Source of the DNA: Paraburkholderia eburnea | GTDB taxonomy: Bacteria; Pseudomonadota; Gammaproteobacteria; Burkholderiales; Burkholderiaceae | Direction: 5' to 3' | Assembly (NCBI RefSeq): GCF_002917095.1 | Contig: NZ_PQGA01000009.1 | Span: forward strand, 124,001-188,000 | DNA length: 64,000 bases | In this document: positions 14,541 to 23,662 of the stretch, in pieces | How positions within the stretch are numbered: position 1 is the first letter of the stretch | How the letters are laid out: each line of letters begins with the position of its first letter | Translations under genes and position numbers: made by a program | Notes under the pieces: model-generated | The model's database searches: none | What the model saw: the letters and a program-made list of their open reading frames with translations, nothing else | What the model was told of the DNA's origin: nothing

Positions 14541-16319
14541 TCAAACCTGGACCATCGGGCCGGGGTTCTTCAAGTAATGCTCGCGGATATTCGCGGCGGC
14601 CCAATAGGCGAGACCGCCGACAAGACCGGTCGGGTTGTAGCCGATGCCGTGCGCGAACACGCTTGCGCCCAGCACGAACACGTTCGGCACATCCCAGCTT
14701 TGCAGGTACTTGTTGACCACGGAGGTCTTCGGATCGGCGCCCATCGACGTGCCGCCGTTCACGTGCGTGCTCTGGTACGCGCGCGTGTCCCAGTGCGTGC
14801 CACGCTTGAGAATGCGGCCGGAAATACTCTTGGGGTTCATCTGCTTGCCGATCTCCATCATCTTCCCGGCGATGTATTCCGACGCGCGCAGATCGTTGTC
14901 CTGCCAGTCGAGCGTGATGCGCAAGAGCGGCTCGCCGTAGGCATCCTTGTAGGTCGGATCAAGATCGGCGAAGCAGCCCCGATACGCCATGTTGCTGATC
15001 TGCGATTCGATACGGCCCGTGTGCAGGAAGTTATCGGCCACGGCCTGCTTCCATTCGCTGCCCCACTTGGGCGTGCCTTTCGGTAGCGGAATGCCGCGCA
15101 CCGGACCGTTGCCGGTCTGACGGCCCCAGATGATGCCGCCGCCGATGAAGCCGAGCGGGCCGTGATCGAAGTTGTCCGCGTTGAACTCTTCGATCGCCTG
15201 GCCGCCGCCGCCCGCGCCCATGAACTGGTTGATATAGACGTCCTTGTCCCAGAACATGTTGACGCTGTTGAGCACCTGGTAGCAGAAGTTGCGGCCCACG
15301 GTGCCTTCGCCGGTATCGGCGTTGTACGGCTTGCCGATCTTCGACGACAGCATCAGGCGAATGTTGTGCAACTGGAATGCGCCGAGCACGACCATGTTCG
15401 CGGGCTGGAATACTTCGTTACCCTGAGCATCGATATAGGTCACGCCGGTGGCCTGCTTGCCGTCCTTGTCCAGTTCGACGCGCAGCACGTGCGAATTCAC
15501 GCGCAGTTCGAAATTGGGCTTGCGCAGCAGCGCCGGAATGATGGCCGTTTGCGGGGACGCCTTCGAGTAGTTCAGGCAGCCATAGTCGCTGCAGAAGCCG
15601 CAGAAGTTGCACGGGCCCAACTGGCAGCCGTACTCGTTCTGATACGGGCCGGACGCATTGCCCGCGGGCAGCGCGAACGGCTTGTAACCGAGTTCGCGCG
15701 CGGCCTTGGCGAAAAGGCGTCCGGTCGGGTGATCGGGCAGTGCCGGCAGCGGGAATTCGCGCGAGCGATAGGCTTCGAACGGATTGCCGCCTTCCTGCGG
15801 CTTGCCCTTGATGTTGCCCGCACGACCCGAGGTGCCGCACACATATTCCCAGCGGTCGAAGTGCGGTTCGAGTTCGTCATAGCTCACGCCCCAGTCCTGC
15901 AGTTGCATTCCCGCAGGGATGAACTTCTCGCCATAGCGCTCTTTCACGCGGCTAAAGAGGCGCAGTTCGTCGGGCATCACGCGCGACTGCACGCCCGACC
16001 AATGCGTGCCCGCGCCGCCCACGCCTTCGCCCGGTTTGAACGAGCCGATCTGGCGATAAGGCAGGGCTGTATCGTCCTTCGTGTGACGCGTGGTGACGGT
16101 GGTTTTCGATAGATTCTGCAGTAGCGCGTTGCGCGCCGAATATTTCACTTCGTCAACGATCTGCGGATAGGCGAAATCCGGAATCGTGTCGCGGCCGTCG
16201 CCGCGTTCAAGCGCAACCACGTCGAGGCCTGCGCTGCACAGTTCCATTGCCATGATCGAACCGGTCCAGCCGAAGCCGACGATCACCGCATCGACAGGTT
16301 TCTTCTTGATTGTTGCCAT
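14541..16319 (-). CDS. GMC-family flavoprotein subunit (gluconate 2-dehydrogenase-type)
   Basis: About 592 aa from the ATG at 16319. The N-terminal FAD fold is VDAVIVGFGWTGSIMAMEL, with an acidic end to strand 2 (VVALERG). A Cys cluster QLGPCNFCGFCSDYGC lies in the middle of the protein; it is typical of the gluconate/2-ketogluconate dehydrogenase flavoprotein group and may bind an iron-sulfur centre. The C-terminal GMC motif includes HVNGGTSMGADP and FAHGIGYNPTGLVGGLAYWA. It oxidises a sugar acid, polyol or alcohol at the periplasmic face; the exact substrate cannot be read from sequence. Without its own signal peptide it should be co-exported with the Tat-borne small subunit. Confidence 0.92.
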   Translation of the reverse strand: MATIKKKPVDAVIVGFGWTGSIMAMELCSAGLDVVALERGDGRDTIPDFAYPQIVDEVKYSARNALLQNLSKTTVTTRHTKDDTALPYRQIGSFKPGEGVGGAGTHWSGVQSRVMPDELRLFSRVKERYGEKFIPAGMQLQDWGVSYDELEPHFDRWEYVCGTSGRAGNIKGKPQEGGNPFEAYRSREFPLPALPDHPTGRLFAKAARELGYKPFALPAGNASGPYQNEYGCQLGPCNFCGFCSDYGCLNYSKASPQTAIIPALLRKPNFELRVNSHVLRVELDKDGKQATGVTYIDAQGNEVFQPANMVVLGAFQLHNIRLMLSSKIGKPYNADTGEGTVGRNFCYQVLNSVNMFWDKDVYINQFMGAGGGGQAIEEFNADNFDHGPLGFIGGGIIWGRQTGNGPVRGIPLPKGTPKWGSEWKQAVADNFLHTGRIESQISNMAYRGCFADLDPTYKDAYGEPLLRITLDWQDNDLRASEYIAGKMMEIGKQMNPKSISGRILKRGTHWDTRAYQSTHVNGGTSMGADPKTSVVNKYLQSWDVPNVFVLGASVFAHGIGYNPTGLVGGLAYWAAANIREHYLKNPGPMVQV

Positions 16320-16324
16320 GCTGC

Positions 16325-17056
16325 TTAACCCCGCTTGCCGTACTGGCTGACCGGACCGTACGGATACGGCTTCGATTCGCTCACCCACTCGACGTAGTCC
16401 GCGCGTGCGCCCGGATAGCCGATCATCTTCCACGAACCCATGTCCTTGTTGCCGCCGTACATCGGATCGGCGAAATAGCCTTCCATGGTGTTTTTCAGCA
16501 GGAAGCCGCTGAAGAACGATTTCATGTTGAAGTCGTCCTGGATCTTGCCGCCTTCGACATCCTTAAGGAATGCGATCTGTTTCGCCTTCTCCAGTTGCGC
16601 GAAGGTCTTGCCGCCGAGATGCGCCTTGCAGTAAGCGTCGATGGCGCGAATGCCCAGGCGGTATTGTTCCTTCGGCGTGAGTTTCGATTGATAGCCGAAC
16701 TCGGGCGCGCCCTTCTGGAATGGGCCGTGCATGTACCAGCGCGAAGCGTCACCGTAGCCGGTCTGCAATTGACGGTCGATGTACTGCGGCACGCCCAGTT
16801 CGACGGCACCGGGGCCGACGTGGTCTTTCGGGATCAGGCAGTCGCACGCGGCGTTCACGAAAGCCCATTCGTCGGGTGTGAAATAGCCCGGCTGATAGTG
16901 CTCCTGGGCGGGCGTGTCGGGCGGCGGCGCGGAACGGCGGATTTCGTCCACGGTGGGGCGCAGCACGGCGGACGCCGTGCCGACGGCTGCAACAGGCACG
17001 ATCGCGATCGTTCCTTTGAGGAACGAGCGACGGCCCGCCTTGTCTGGCGATGTCAT
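16325..17056 (-). CDS. Gluconate 2-dehydrogenase subunit 3 family protein, Tat signal
   Basis: About 243 aa from the ATG at 17056 (GGAG ten bases upstream); the longer frame to 17368 has no family match. The N-terminus RRSFLKGTIAIVPVAAVGTA is a twin-arginine signal, consistent with folded co-export of the flavoprotein partner. The mature part (YFTPDEWAFVNAACDCLIP) matches the small gamma subunit of membrane gluconate dehydrogenases. It is first in the operon, five bases before the GMC gene, so subunit order is small, flavoprotein, cytochrome. Confidence 0.9.
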   Translation of the reverse strand: MTSPDKAGRRSFLKGTIAIVPVAAVGTASAVLRPTVDEIRRSAPPPDTPAQEHYQPGYFTPDEWAFVNAACDCLIPKDHVGPGAVELGVPQYIDRQLQTGYGDASRWYMHGPFQKGAPEFGYQSKLTPKEQYRLGIRAIDAYCKAHLGGKTFAQLEKAKQIAFLKDVEGGKIQDDFNMKSFFSGFLLKNTMEGYFADPMYGGNKDMGSWKMIGYPGARADYVEWVSESKPYPYGPVSQYGKRG

Positions 17057-17180
17057 GAGAAAGGGGACTCCAGCGAGTGGCGCTGATGCGCTCGTGATAC
17101 GTTGGGCGCGCCGCCACCTTCGCCATGAGACGAGGGCGTGCGCGCCTGGCAAATGGGGACGCTGAAACGCTTTGGAGGCG

Positions 17181-18716
17181 TCAGGCCACCCGGAAAACCT
17201 GCACGGTGCTGCTGAGCTTGCTCGACTGCGTGTCGAGCGCTTGCGCGGCGGCCGTGACCTGCTCGACGAGCGCGGCGTTCTGCTGCGTGACCTCGTCCAT
17301 CTGCGTGACGGCGGTGTCGACCTGCTCGATGCCGCTTTGCTGTTGTTCGGATGCCGAAGCAATTTCATTCATGATCGCCGTGACCCGCTCGACTGCGGTG
17401 TGCAGTTCGGCCATTGTCGCGCCCGCCGACGACACGAGTTCCGTGCCGTGCGAAACGGTCTCGACCGAGTTCGCGATCAGATCCTTGATTTCCTTGGCCG
17501 CCGATGCCGAGCGCTGCGCAAGCGAGCGCACTTCGCTCGCCACCACGGCAAACCCGCGCCCCTGTTCGCCCGCCCGTGCGGCTTCCACCGCCGCGTTGAG
17601 CGCGAGGATATTGGTCTGGAAGGCAATGCCTTCTATTAGCGCGGTTATGTCGGAAATCTTGCGCGAGCTGCCTTCGATCTCGCTCATCGTATCGACGACG
17701 CGCTGGACCATTTCGGTGCCGCGCGTGGCAACGTTTGCGGCGGTGTACGCAAGATCGCTGCCGGTGCGTGCATTGTCCGTGTTCTGCTTCACGGCGGACG
17801 TCAGCTCGTTCATGCTGGCGGCCGTTTCCTGCAACGACGCGGCCTGTTCCTCGGTGCGTGCCGACAGGTCGATCATGCCCGCCGCGATCTCGCGCGTGGC
17901 GACCGACACCGATTCGCTGCCCGAGCGCACGGAACCCGTGACGTTGCCGAGTTCCTTGCGGGTCTTTTCGATGCTTTCCAGCAGCAGACCCATTTCATCG
18001 TTTCGTTGCGCGCGCACCGCTTTGCTCAAGTTGCCCGAGGAGATTTCCTGGAGGCTTTCGAGTGCGTAGTTGAGCGGGCTCATGATCGCGCGGCGCAGCA
18101 TGACCCAGCCGAGACCGGCGGCCACGAGACCGAGCACGACCATCACGCCGCTCACAGTCGAGAACAGATAGAAGTTCGATTCGGCTTCGTCGTAGCGCGT
18201 CCTGGCGTTTTCGTAGAGGTGCTTTTTGACCTCGTTGTTGGCGTCGCTCATCTTGCTGTAGAGATCGGAGAGCTGCGTCATCGCGATGTTGTCGGCGGTC
18301 TCCTTGTCGCCGGCCTGCAGTGCCTTGGTAAAGGCCGACACGGCGTCGCGCATGGCGGTGCGGCGCTCGGTGGTCCTGGCGATCAGCGGTAATTCGTCCG
18401 GCTCGTGCGGCATTTGCTGGAACTTCGTCCACCACTCGTCGGAGTTCTTGAAGAAGCCGGAGGCGCGGTCGAGCTGATCGGGCACGGTGGAGGCTTCCGG
18501 ATGCAGCGCCACGCGGTCGAGCACGAGGCGCGTGCGCGCGATGTAGATCTCCGCATTGTCGATCGCCGTCGATTCGGCGAGCTTGTTGCGATAGGTGTCG
18601 CGGTTGGCGCTATTGGCCTTTTCCGTGCTAATGAAGCCCAGCACGCCGGACACGGTGAGCAGGGCGGCGAGAAGAGCGAAGGTGAGTGCGATACGCGCTC
18701 GAATAGTGAGTGTCAT
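17181..18716 (-). CDS. Methyl-accepting chemotaxis protein
   Basis: About 511 aa from the ATG at 18716. TM1 (about 8-28) is followed by a periplasmic four-helix-bundle-type sensor domain, TM2 near 190-212 (VSGVMVVLGLVAAGLGWVML), a HAMP domain, then the signalling coiled coil. The hairpin tip IAFQTNILALNAAVEAARAG is complete and should bind CheA/CheW. There is no C-terminal NWETF-like pentapeptide; the protein ends SSTVQVFRVA, so CheR tethering may depend on other receptors. The ligand is unknown. It lies upstream of the dehydrogenase operon on the same strand, but with a separate function. Confidence 0.94.
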   Translation of the reverse strand: MTLTIRARIALTFALLAALLTVSGVLGFISTEKANSANRDTYRNKLAESTAIDNAEIYIARTRLVLDRVALHPEASTVPDQLDRASGFFKNSDEWWTKFQQMPHEPDELPLIARTTERRTAMRDAVSAFTKALQAGDKETADNIAMTQLSDLYSKMSDANNEVKKHLYENARTRYDEAESNFYLFSTVSGVMVVLGLVAAGLGWVMLRRAIMSPLNYALESLQEISSGNLSKAVRAQRNDEMGLLLESIEKTRKELGNVTGSVRSGSESVSVATREIAAGMIDLSARTEEQAASLQETAASMNELTSAVKQNTDNARTGSDLAYTAANVATRGTEMVQRVVDTMSEIEGSSRKISDITALIEGIAFQTNILALNAAVEAARAGEQGRGFAVVASEVRSLAQRSASAAKEIKDLIANSVETVSHGTELVSSAGATMAELHTAVERVTAIMNEIASASEQQQSGIEQVDTAVTQMDEVTQQNAALVEQVTAAAQALDTQSSKLSSTVQVFRVA

Positions 18717-19017
18717 GCGTCTGTACCGATTTGACCAAGGGTGACGCAGCGCAGTTAGCGGCCGCTTGCGGCGCTGGTTGGCTGCCACGTGGCTGCGGGC
18801 GTTCCCCCTTCATAACGTCATTCGTCTGACTATATTTAGGGTGCATGGCAAAATTTTTAAGAAACTACTGAAAATGTTCTTTACAATCAATCCCATAGGG
18901 ATGCAGAAAAATTTTGAGGTGGGAAAACGTTTGCGTATGCAGAAGGCGATCTTCCTGTGTGAATTGAAGATCCTTCAATCTTGAGACCGATGCTCAAGCG
19001 CGACGGCAGGTCGCGGA

Positions 19018-19179
19018 ATGCGCCCACCTGTCCGCAATCCAACCCATAGCCCTGAAGGAATCTCCGTCAACGGACTGATCGTGGACAAGAACTTGCCTGC
19101 GCAACAGGTTCAACAGCAGATTCGCGCAGCGTGTCTTCACGACACGGCATCTGGAAGAAAATCTGTTTTTTTATGGTAA
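19018..19179 (+). CDS. Doubtful 53-aa frame, unknown
   Basis: A frame from ATG to TAA encodes a short polar peptide (EGISVNGLIVDKNLPAQQVQ, then QQIRAACLHD). The ISVNG...ID opening resembles the start of some PpiC/NifM-type peptidyl-prolyl isomerases, so it could be a relic of one. There is no good ribosome site. It may equally be chance. Confidence 0.2.
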   Translation: MRPPVRNPTHSPEGISVNGLIVDKNLPAQQVQQQIRAACLHDTASGRKSVFLW

Positions 19180-19202
19180 CTCGGTGTGGTTTCTAAATGA
19201 TC

Positions 19203-19245
19203 TTTAAATCGTTGCGAAGCGTTATTTAAATCGTATTTAAAGTAG
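19203..19245. repeat. Three phased TTTAAA motifs
   Basis: TTTAAATCGT occurs at 19203-19212 and again at 19225-19234, and TTTAAAGTAG at 19236-19245. The spacings are 22 and 11 bases, close to whole helical turns. This suggests either a bent DNA segment or a multi-copy protein-binding site on one face of the helix. Confidence 0.4.
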
Positions 19246-19620
19246 CGAATTGCCTTGGTGGGCGTTATTCAGCCGCTTGTAACGGGCAAATATCTCTTTC
19301 AGGTGCCTGCAGGCAAATTATGCGATCTCCGCAAATCCACTGGCCTTCGGGACCAACGGCCTGCCGGGCGCCACCATCAATCAGCGGACCACCTTCAGCG
19401 TTACCTGCACGAACCACGCCCGCTGGCTTCCAGCTCGATTCCTGAATGGGGGCGTTAGCCGTTTGGCGTTAAAAATGGAAACTCACCATTGCGAAGAATG
19501 CGCTTAATTATTGGCGACTGATTTTCTAAACTTGATATGAAATGGCGTGGATTCGATCGTCATCGAGAAATATGAAAGGATCATTGAGGTCCAGATTCCA
19601 TTCGAACCAAGGAGGAGCAC

Positions 19621-19926
19621 ATGATGATGAAGAAGACAACCAGCACGCTCATCGCGGCGGTTGCTGCACTAACGTTGTCGGGCGTGGCTTATGCGCAGAA
19701 CAACACGCTGGCAACGCCGTCCGTCAAGTCGCCGGTTAGTGATACGAGCACGAATAGCGGTTATGGCACGACAGGCGCCGCGAATTCGGAAAGTGGCATG
19801 AGCGCGGGAGCGATGAACTCGAGCATGTCCAATGGCGCGAACACGGGGGCAACGGCCGATACAACCGCATACGGCGCGAACAACACCTTGGCCAGGCCAT
19901 CCGTGAAGTCGCCGGCTGGGCAGTAA
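19621..19926 (+). CDS. Small exported protein with duplicated NNTLA-PSVKSP motif
   Basis: 101 aa with a very strong ribosome site (AAGGAGGAG). A Sec signal peptide (KKTTSTLIAAVAALTLSGVAYA) is followed by a mature region rich in Ser, Asn, Gly, Thr and Ala. The motif NNTLATPSVKSP stands at the mature N-terminus and recurs as NNTLARPSVKSP at the C-terminus. It is probably a small periplasmic or secreted disordered protein of the kind often seen in Burkholderiaceae. No function is known to me. Confidence 0.75.
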   Translation: MMMKKTTSTLIAAVAALTLSGVAYAQNNTLATPSVKSPVSDTSTNSGYGTTGAANSESGMSAGAMNSSMSNGANTGATADTTAYGANNTLARPSVKSPAGQ

Positions 19927-19990
19927 GCAACGCGATCAAGCGTTTGAATCGGGTGCGACAGAGTTCAAATCCCGACGTGTTCCCTGTATA

Positions 19991-20026
19991 AAGACCGCTG
20001 TTACTCACGTACAGCGGTCTTTTTTG
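19991..20026 (+). terminator. Rho-independent terminator
   Basis: AAGACCGCTGT and ACAGCGGTCTT form an 11-bp stem around an eight- or nine-base loop, followed by a T-run. It stands 65 bases after the exported-protein gene and should end that transcript; it lies before the PhzF-like gene. Confidence 0.9.
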
Positions 20027-20103
20027 TCGTGCTCTTTCTTCGCGATGCCAGGCCGGAAGTCTGGACGTTGACCGCACAATTTCACCTCAACGCCCGAGTG
20101 CGA

Positions 20104-20904
20104 ATGAAAACCCATCGTCTACTTTGTTTCGGCCGCAACGACGAAAGCGGCAACGCAGCGATCGTTGTTGAGGGATCGGCTTCAAATGAAGCGCAACGGC
20201 TGGCGTTCGCCCAAACGCAGGACGCCAATGCGACGGTATTCGTGGACGAGGATGCCGCGGGTGACAAGCAACTCGACTTCTACTACCCGCATAGGCGCAG
20301 CCCGCTTTGTCTGCACGCGACGCTCGCCGCAAGCGCGGTGTTTTTCAACCGCAACCCGGATAGCGAACGAATTCGCTTCGTTACCAGCATGCATCGCCAG
20401 GTGCTGGAAATCGAGCGGATCGACGAGGCGATCTTCATCAGTCTGCAGGCGCAGCGTTGTCCGGATTGGGTCAGCAACGTCGAGGAAGTGGCGCGTTTGC
20501 TTCGAGTGAACTCCGCCGAACTGGTCGGCACACCACGACTGGCTTCGGTTGGCAGCCCGAAGCTGCTGGTGGAAGTGGCGGATCAATCCGCGCTGGCTGC
20601 ACTGCAACCCGATCTTGAAGGCATCGCCAACTGGAGCCGCCAACACGGTGTTTCAGGCCTGTACGTGTATTGCCAACCTGGCGACGGTGTCTACGCAGGT
20701 CGGAATTTCAACCATCTCGATGCGCGTTTCGAAGATCCCGCGACGGGAGTGGCGGCGGGTGCGCTGGCCTTGTCGCTGGAGCGAAACATTACGCTGTTGC
20801 AGGGCGACGCGCTCGATCGGCCTTGCACGCTTCGGGCTCGATATAGGGACGGCGTGGTGCAAGTTGGCGGACGGGCGTTTGACTCGGAACGTCACCGTCC
20901 ATAG
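20104..20904 (+). CDS. PhzF-family protein (isomerase-like)
   Basis: About 266 aa from the ATG at 20104. The two-lobed diaminopimelate-epimerase-like fold of PhzF is shown by ESGNAAIVV near the start, SPLCLHATLAASAVFF (counterpart of the GHATLA motif) and FEDPATGVAAGALAL near the C-terminus. The first Gly of GHATL is Leu here. Family members isomerise small metabolites; the phenazine pathway itself is not present, so the name does not imply phenazine synthesis. It is somewhat shorter than typical members. It has no operon partner and follows a terminator. Confidence 0.82.
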   Translation: MKTHRLLCFGRNDESGNAAIVVEGSASNEAQRLAFAQTQDANATVFVDEDAAGDKQLDFYYPHRRSPLCLHATLAASAVFFNRNPDSERIRFVTSMHRQVLEIERIDEAIFISLQAQRCPDWVSNVEEVARLLRVNSAELVGTPRLASVGSPKLLVEVADQSALAALQPDLEGIANWSRQHGVSGLYVYCQPGDGVYAGRNFNHLDARFEDPATGVAAGALALSLERNITLLQGDALDRPCTLRARYRDGVVQVGGRAFDSERHRP

Positions 20905-21446
20905 CGCATTGCCGGCACGTTGCGCGCCAAACTGCGTGGCAGGGCGAATCCGCATCGGTGAAGCATCGGCGTGCGAGACGAGATAGGGCTCGCCGTGCAG
21001 GCAACTGACGGCGGGTGCAATTCGGTCGTCGACTGCGTTCACGAAACAACTTTGCTGGACGACAAGACCCGCGGCCATGGAGGTCGGGGTGGACGACGAA
21101 AGTCGCGATTGCGCCAATGTCTGGGTGGCGTCAACATGCGCGCCCGCGCCCCTTGTTGCAAGACTCCCGAAAGTACCCCGCCTCCGCCTGCAACCCTTGC
21201 CAGGCGCGTCATCCAGCGTTTTTCACCCATGCCTGCGCGGCAAGCCAACTGAAATTTATCTTCACAATTGGTAATGTTATAACGTAACATTTGTGTCGGC
21301 TGTTGCGGCAGCAACGTAAAGCTCATCCCGCGCAGCGCGCATGGGCCAGGGGAATCGCCCGTGCGCCGCGCCTTATTCCAACGACGCAAATCAAGACTCA
21401 AATAACGACCATCGTGGCGACTTCAACCCAGCCTGAACTTTCATCG
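20905..21446. other. About 540-base leader region of the ZnuD-like receptor
   Basis: No gene is supported here. The notable element is the Zur-type palindrome at 21273-21291. The receptor frame remains open upstream of the chosen ATG at 21447, and its exact start is uncertain. Confidence 0.55.
21273..21291. promoter_or_regulatory. Zur-like palindrome
   Basis: AATGTTATAACGTAACATT has perfect 7-bp arms (AATGTTA/TAACATT) around five bases and closely resembles the proteobacterial Zur box (GTTATA-centred). It lies about 155 bases before the ATG of the ZnuD-like receptor, so zinc repression of that gene is the likely role. Confidence 0.75.
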
Positions 21447-23570
21447 ATGCGGCGCGCCGGACGTCCGCGACGCGCCTTTTCATCCCGCTCGACGCTGCTG
21501 CGTCTCACGCCGGTTTCGCTTGCGCTCGTGAGCGTGCTCGTCCATGCGCAATCCGTGAATGGTGGCACCAGCAGCGGCGCAAGCCGCACCGGCAGCACCA
21601 CGCCCGAAGCCACGCTCGCGCCCGTCTTTGTCACCGCGAATCCGCTCGGCGACGCCGATCTCATTGCGCCCGCAACGGCGCTCGACGGCAATGCGCTGAC
21701 GCTGCGCGCGGCCAATTCGATCGGCGAAACCCTCAACGGCCTGCCCGGCGTGTCGACGACGACCTACGGCCCGATGGTCGGCCGCCCGATCATCCGCGGC
21801 ATGGACGGCGACCGCATCCGCATGTTGCAGAACGGCGTCGCGGCCTGGGACGCTTCGTCGCTTTCGTACGACCATGCCGTGCCGCAGGACCCGCTCACGG
21901 TCGAGCGCGTCGAAATCGTGCGCGGTCCGGCGGCGCTGCTTTACGGCGGCAATGCGATTGGCGGTGTCGTCAACACGATCGACAACCGTATCCCGCGCGA
22001 GCCGATCCAGGGCGTGACGGGCGCCGTCGACGCCAGCTACGGCGGCGCCAACGACGCGCGCGCGGGCGCCGCGCAGGTGGAGGGCGGCAACGGCCAGTTC
22101 GCCTTCCACGTAGATGCCTTCGACCGCGACACCAGCAACGAGCGCATCCCCGGTTTCGCGCACTCGGCGGCCCAGCGCGCCCTCGACGGCGCCGATGCGA
22201 GCGAGCCCTACGGCAGCATTCCGAACAGCGATGGCCGCTGGCACGGCGGCGCGGTCGGCACGTCGTACACCTGGGCTGACGGCTACGCGGGCGTCTCGTA
22301 CAACGGTTTCCAGAGCGACTATGGATCGGTGGCAGAGGACGACGTGCGTTTGCGCATGCATCAGGATCACGTGGCCGTGGCCTCGGAAGTGCGTAATCTG
22401 AGCGGCCCGTTCAGCCAGCTCAAGTTCGACTTCGGCTACACCGACTATGAGCACCGCGAGATCGACGACGGCACCGTGGGCACGACGTTCCGCAATCACG
22501 GCTACGAAGCGCGGCTGGAAGCGCGTCACCAGAAAATCGGCCCCTTCGAGGGCGCGATTGGCGTACAGGTGAGCCAGAATACGTTCTCCGCGCTCGGCGA
22601 CGAAGCGCTCGTGCCCACCACGCAGACCACCAACGTGGCGCTGTTCGGGCTCGAAGAATGGAACGTCACGCCCGCGCTCAAGCTGAGCGTTGGCGCACGC
22701 TACGAGCACGTGAAGCTCGATCCGACGCCGAACGGCAACGACAAATTCGCCTCGGCGCAAGGTCGCGATTTCAATGCGGGCAGCGTCTCTGCGGGTGCGC
22801 TCTACAAGTTGGCGCCGGCCTGGTCGGTGGTGGGCAATGTGGCGTATACGGAACGCGCGCCCACGTTTTACGAGCTATACGCAAACGGCCCGCACGACGC
22901 GACGGGGCAGTATTTGATCGGCAATCCGGATGCGCAGAAAGAGAAGGCGGTTTCGACCGATCTTTCGCTGCGCTTCGAGCGCGGCCCGAACAAGGCGAGC
23001 GCGGGCGTGTTCTACAGCCGTTTCAGCAACTATCTGACCGAGTACAACACGGGCCGCCTCGTGAACGACGATGACGAGGTCGTGCCCCCCGGCACCGACG
23101 ACGCGCTCAACGAAGCGGTCTATCGCGGCGTACGCGCGGAATTCTACGGCGTGGAAATCGACGGCAAATGGCGCGTGTTCGAGAAGGGCGCGCATCGTGT
23201 CGATGTGTCGCTGACCGCCGACTACACGCACGCGCGCGACGTCGATACGGGCGCACCGCTGCCGCGCATCGCGCCGCTGCGCGCGACGCTGGCGGGCGAT
23301 TACGGTTATGGGCCGTTCGGCGCGCGCGCGGAACTCGTGCACGCGTGGGCGCAGCATCGCGTGCCCGAGGACGATCTGCCGACCGATGGCTATACCACGG
23401 TCGCGCTGATCTTGACCTACAAGTTCCATGTGGGATCGACGAACTGGCTCGCCTATGTGCGCGGCGACAATCTCACGAATCAGGACGTGCGTTACGCGAG
23501 TTCCGTGGTGCGCGACATCGCGCCCGAGGGAGGACGCAGTGTGATGGTCGGCTTGAGGACGACGTTCTAA
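21447..23570 (+). CDS. TonB-dependent outer membrane receptor, ZnuD-like (zinc)
   Basis: About 707 aa from the ATG at 21447; a GTG at 21414 is also possible. A basic signal peptide ends near VLVHAQS. The plug domain contains RPIIRGMDGDRIRMLQNGV and VERVEIVRGPAALLYGGNAI. The barrel end (VVRDIAPEGGRSVMVGLRTTF) and the preceding PLPRIAPLRA and YVRGDNLTNQDVRYASS segments match ZnuD-type zinc receptors rather than siderophore receptors. It should import Zn2+ or a zinc complex across the outer membrane using TonB energy. The upstream Zur-like site supports zinc control. Substrate is inferred from these two lines together. Confidence 0.85.
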   Translation: MRRAGRPRRAFSSRSTLLRLTPVSLALVSVLVHAQSVNGGTSSGASRTGSTTPEATLAPVFVTANPLGDADLIAPATALDGNALTLRAANSIGETLNGLPGVSTTTYGPMVGRPIIRGMDGDRIRMLQNGVAAWDASSLSYDHAVPQDPLTVERVEIVRGPAALLYGGNAIGGVVNTIDNRIPREPIQGVTGAVDASYGGANDARAGAAQVEGGNGQFAFHVDAFDRDTSNERIPGFAHSAAQRALDGADASEPYGSIPNSDGRWHGGAVGTSYTWADGYAGVSYNGFQSDYGSVAEDDVRLRMHQDHVAVASEVRNLSGPFSQLKFDFGYTDYEHREIDDGTVGTTFRNHGYEARLEARHQKIGPFEGAIGVQVSQNTFSALGDEALVPTTQTTNVALFGLEEWNVTPALKLSVGARYEHVKLDPTPNGNDKFASAQGRDFNAGSVSAGALYKLAPAWSVVGNVAYTERAPTFYELYANGPHDATGQYLIGNPDAQKEKAVSTDLSLRFERGPNKASAGVFYSRFSNYLTEYNTGRLVNDDDEVVPPGTDDALNEAVYRGVRAEFYGVEIDGKWRVFEKGAHRVDVSLTADYTHARDVDTGAPLPRIAPLRATLAGDYGYGPFGARAELVHAWAQHRVPEDDLPTDGYTTVALILTYKFHVGSTNWLAYVRGDNLTNQDVRYASSVVRDIAPEGGRSVMVGLRTTF

Positions 23571-23662
23571 AGACGAGGCGCATTTCAGCTCAGTCGATGA
23601 CGACAGCTTGAATAGCATTCCTTAGTGAATGAACGAGGGCAGCAGAACAGCGCCGCCCTCGT

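Larger units (their letters stand above)
18717..19620. other. About 900-base region without a confident gene
   Basis: This is the longest gene-poor stretch in the window and is AT-rich between 18830 and 18960 and between 19140 and 19260. It holds the chemoreceptor promoter, a 53-codon frame at 19018-19179, three helically phased TTTAAA motifs at 19203-19245 and the leader of the exported-protein gene. It may be the scar of a lost or degraded gene. Confidence 0.55.

Noticed and set aside
19950..19985. A complete tRNA gene
   Set aside because: Only a T-loop-like segment is present; no acceptor, D-arm or anticodon arm can be folded from the flanks.
20104..20904. A phenazine biosynthesis locus
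   Set aside because: Only a PhzF-like gene is present; no other phz genes are nearby, and most PhzF homologues act in other reactions.
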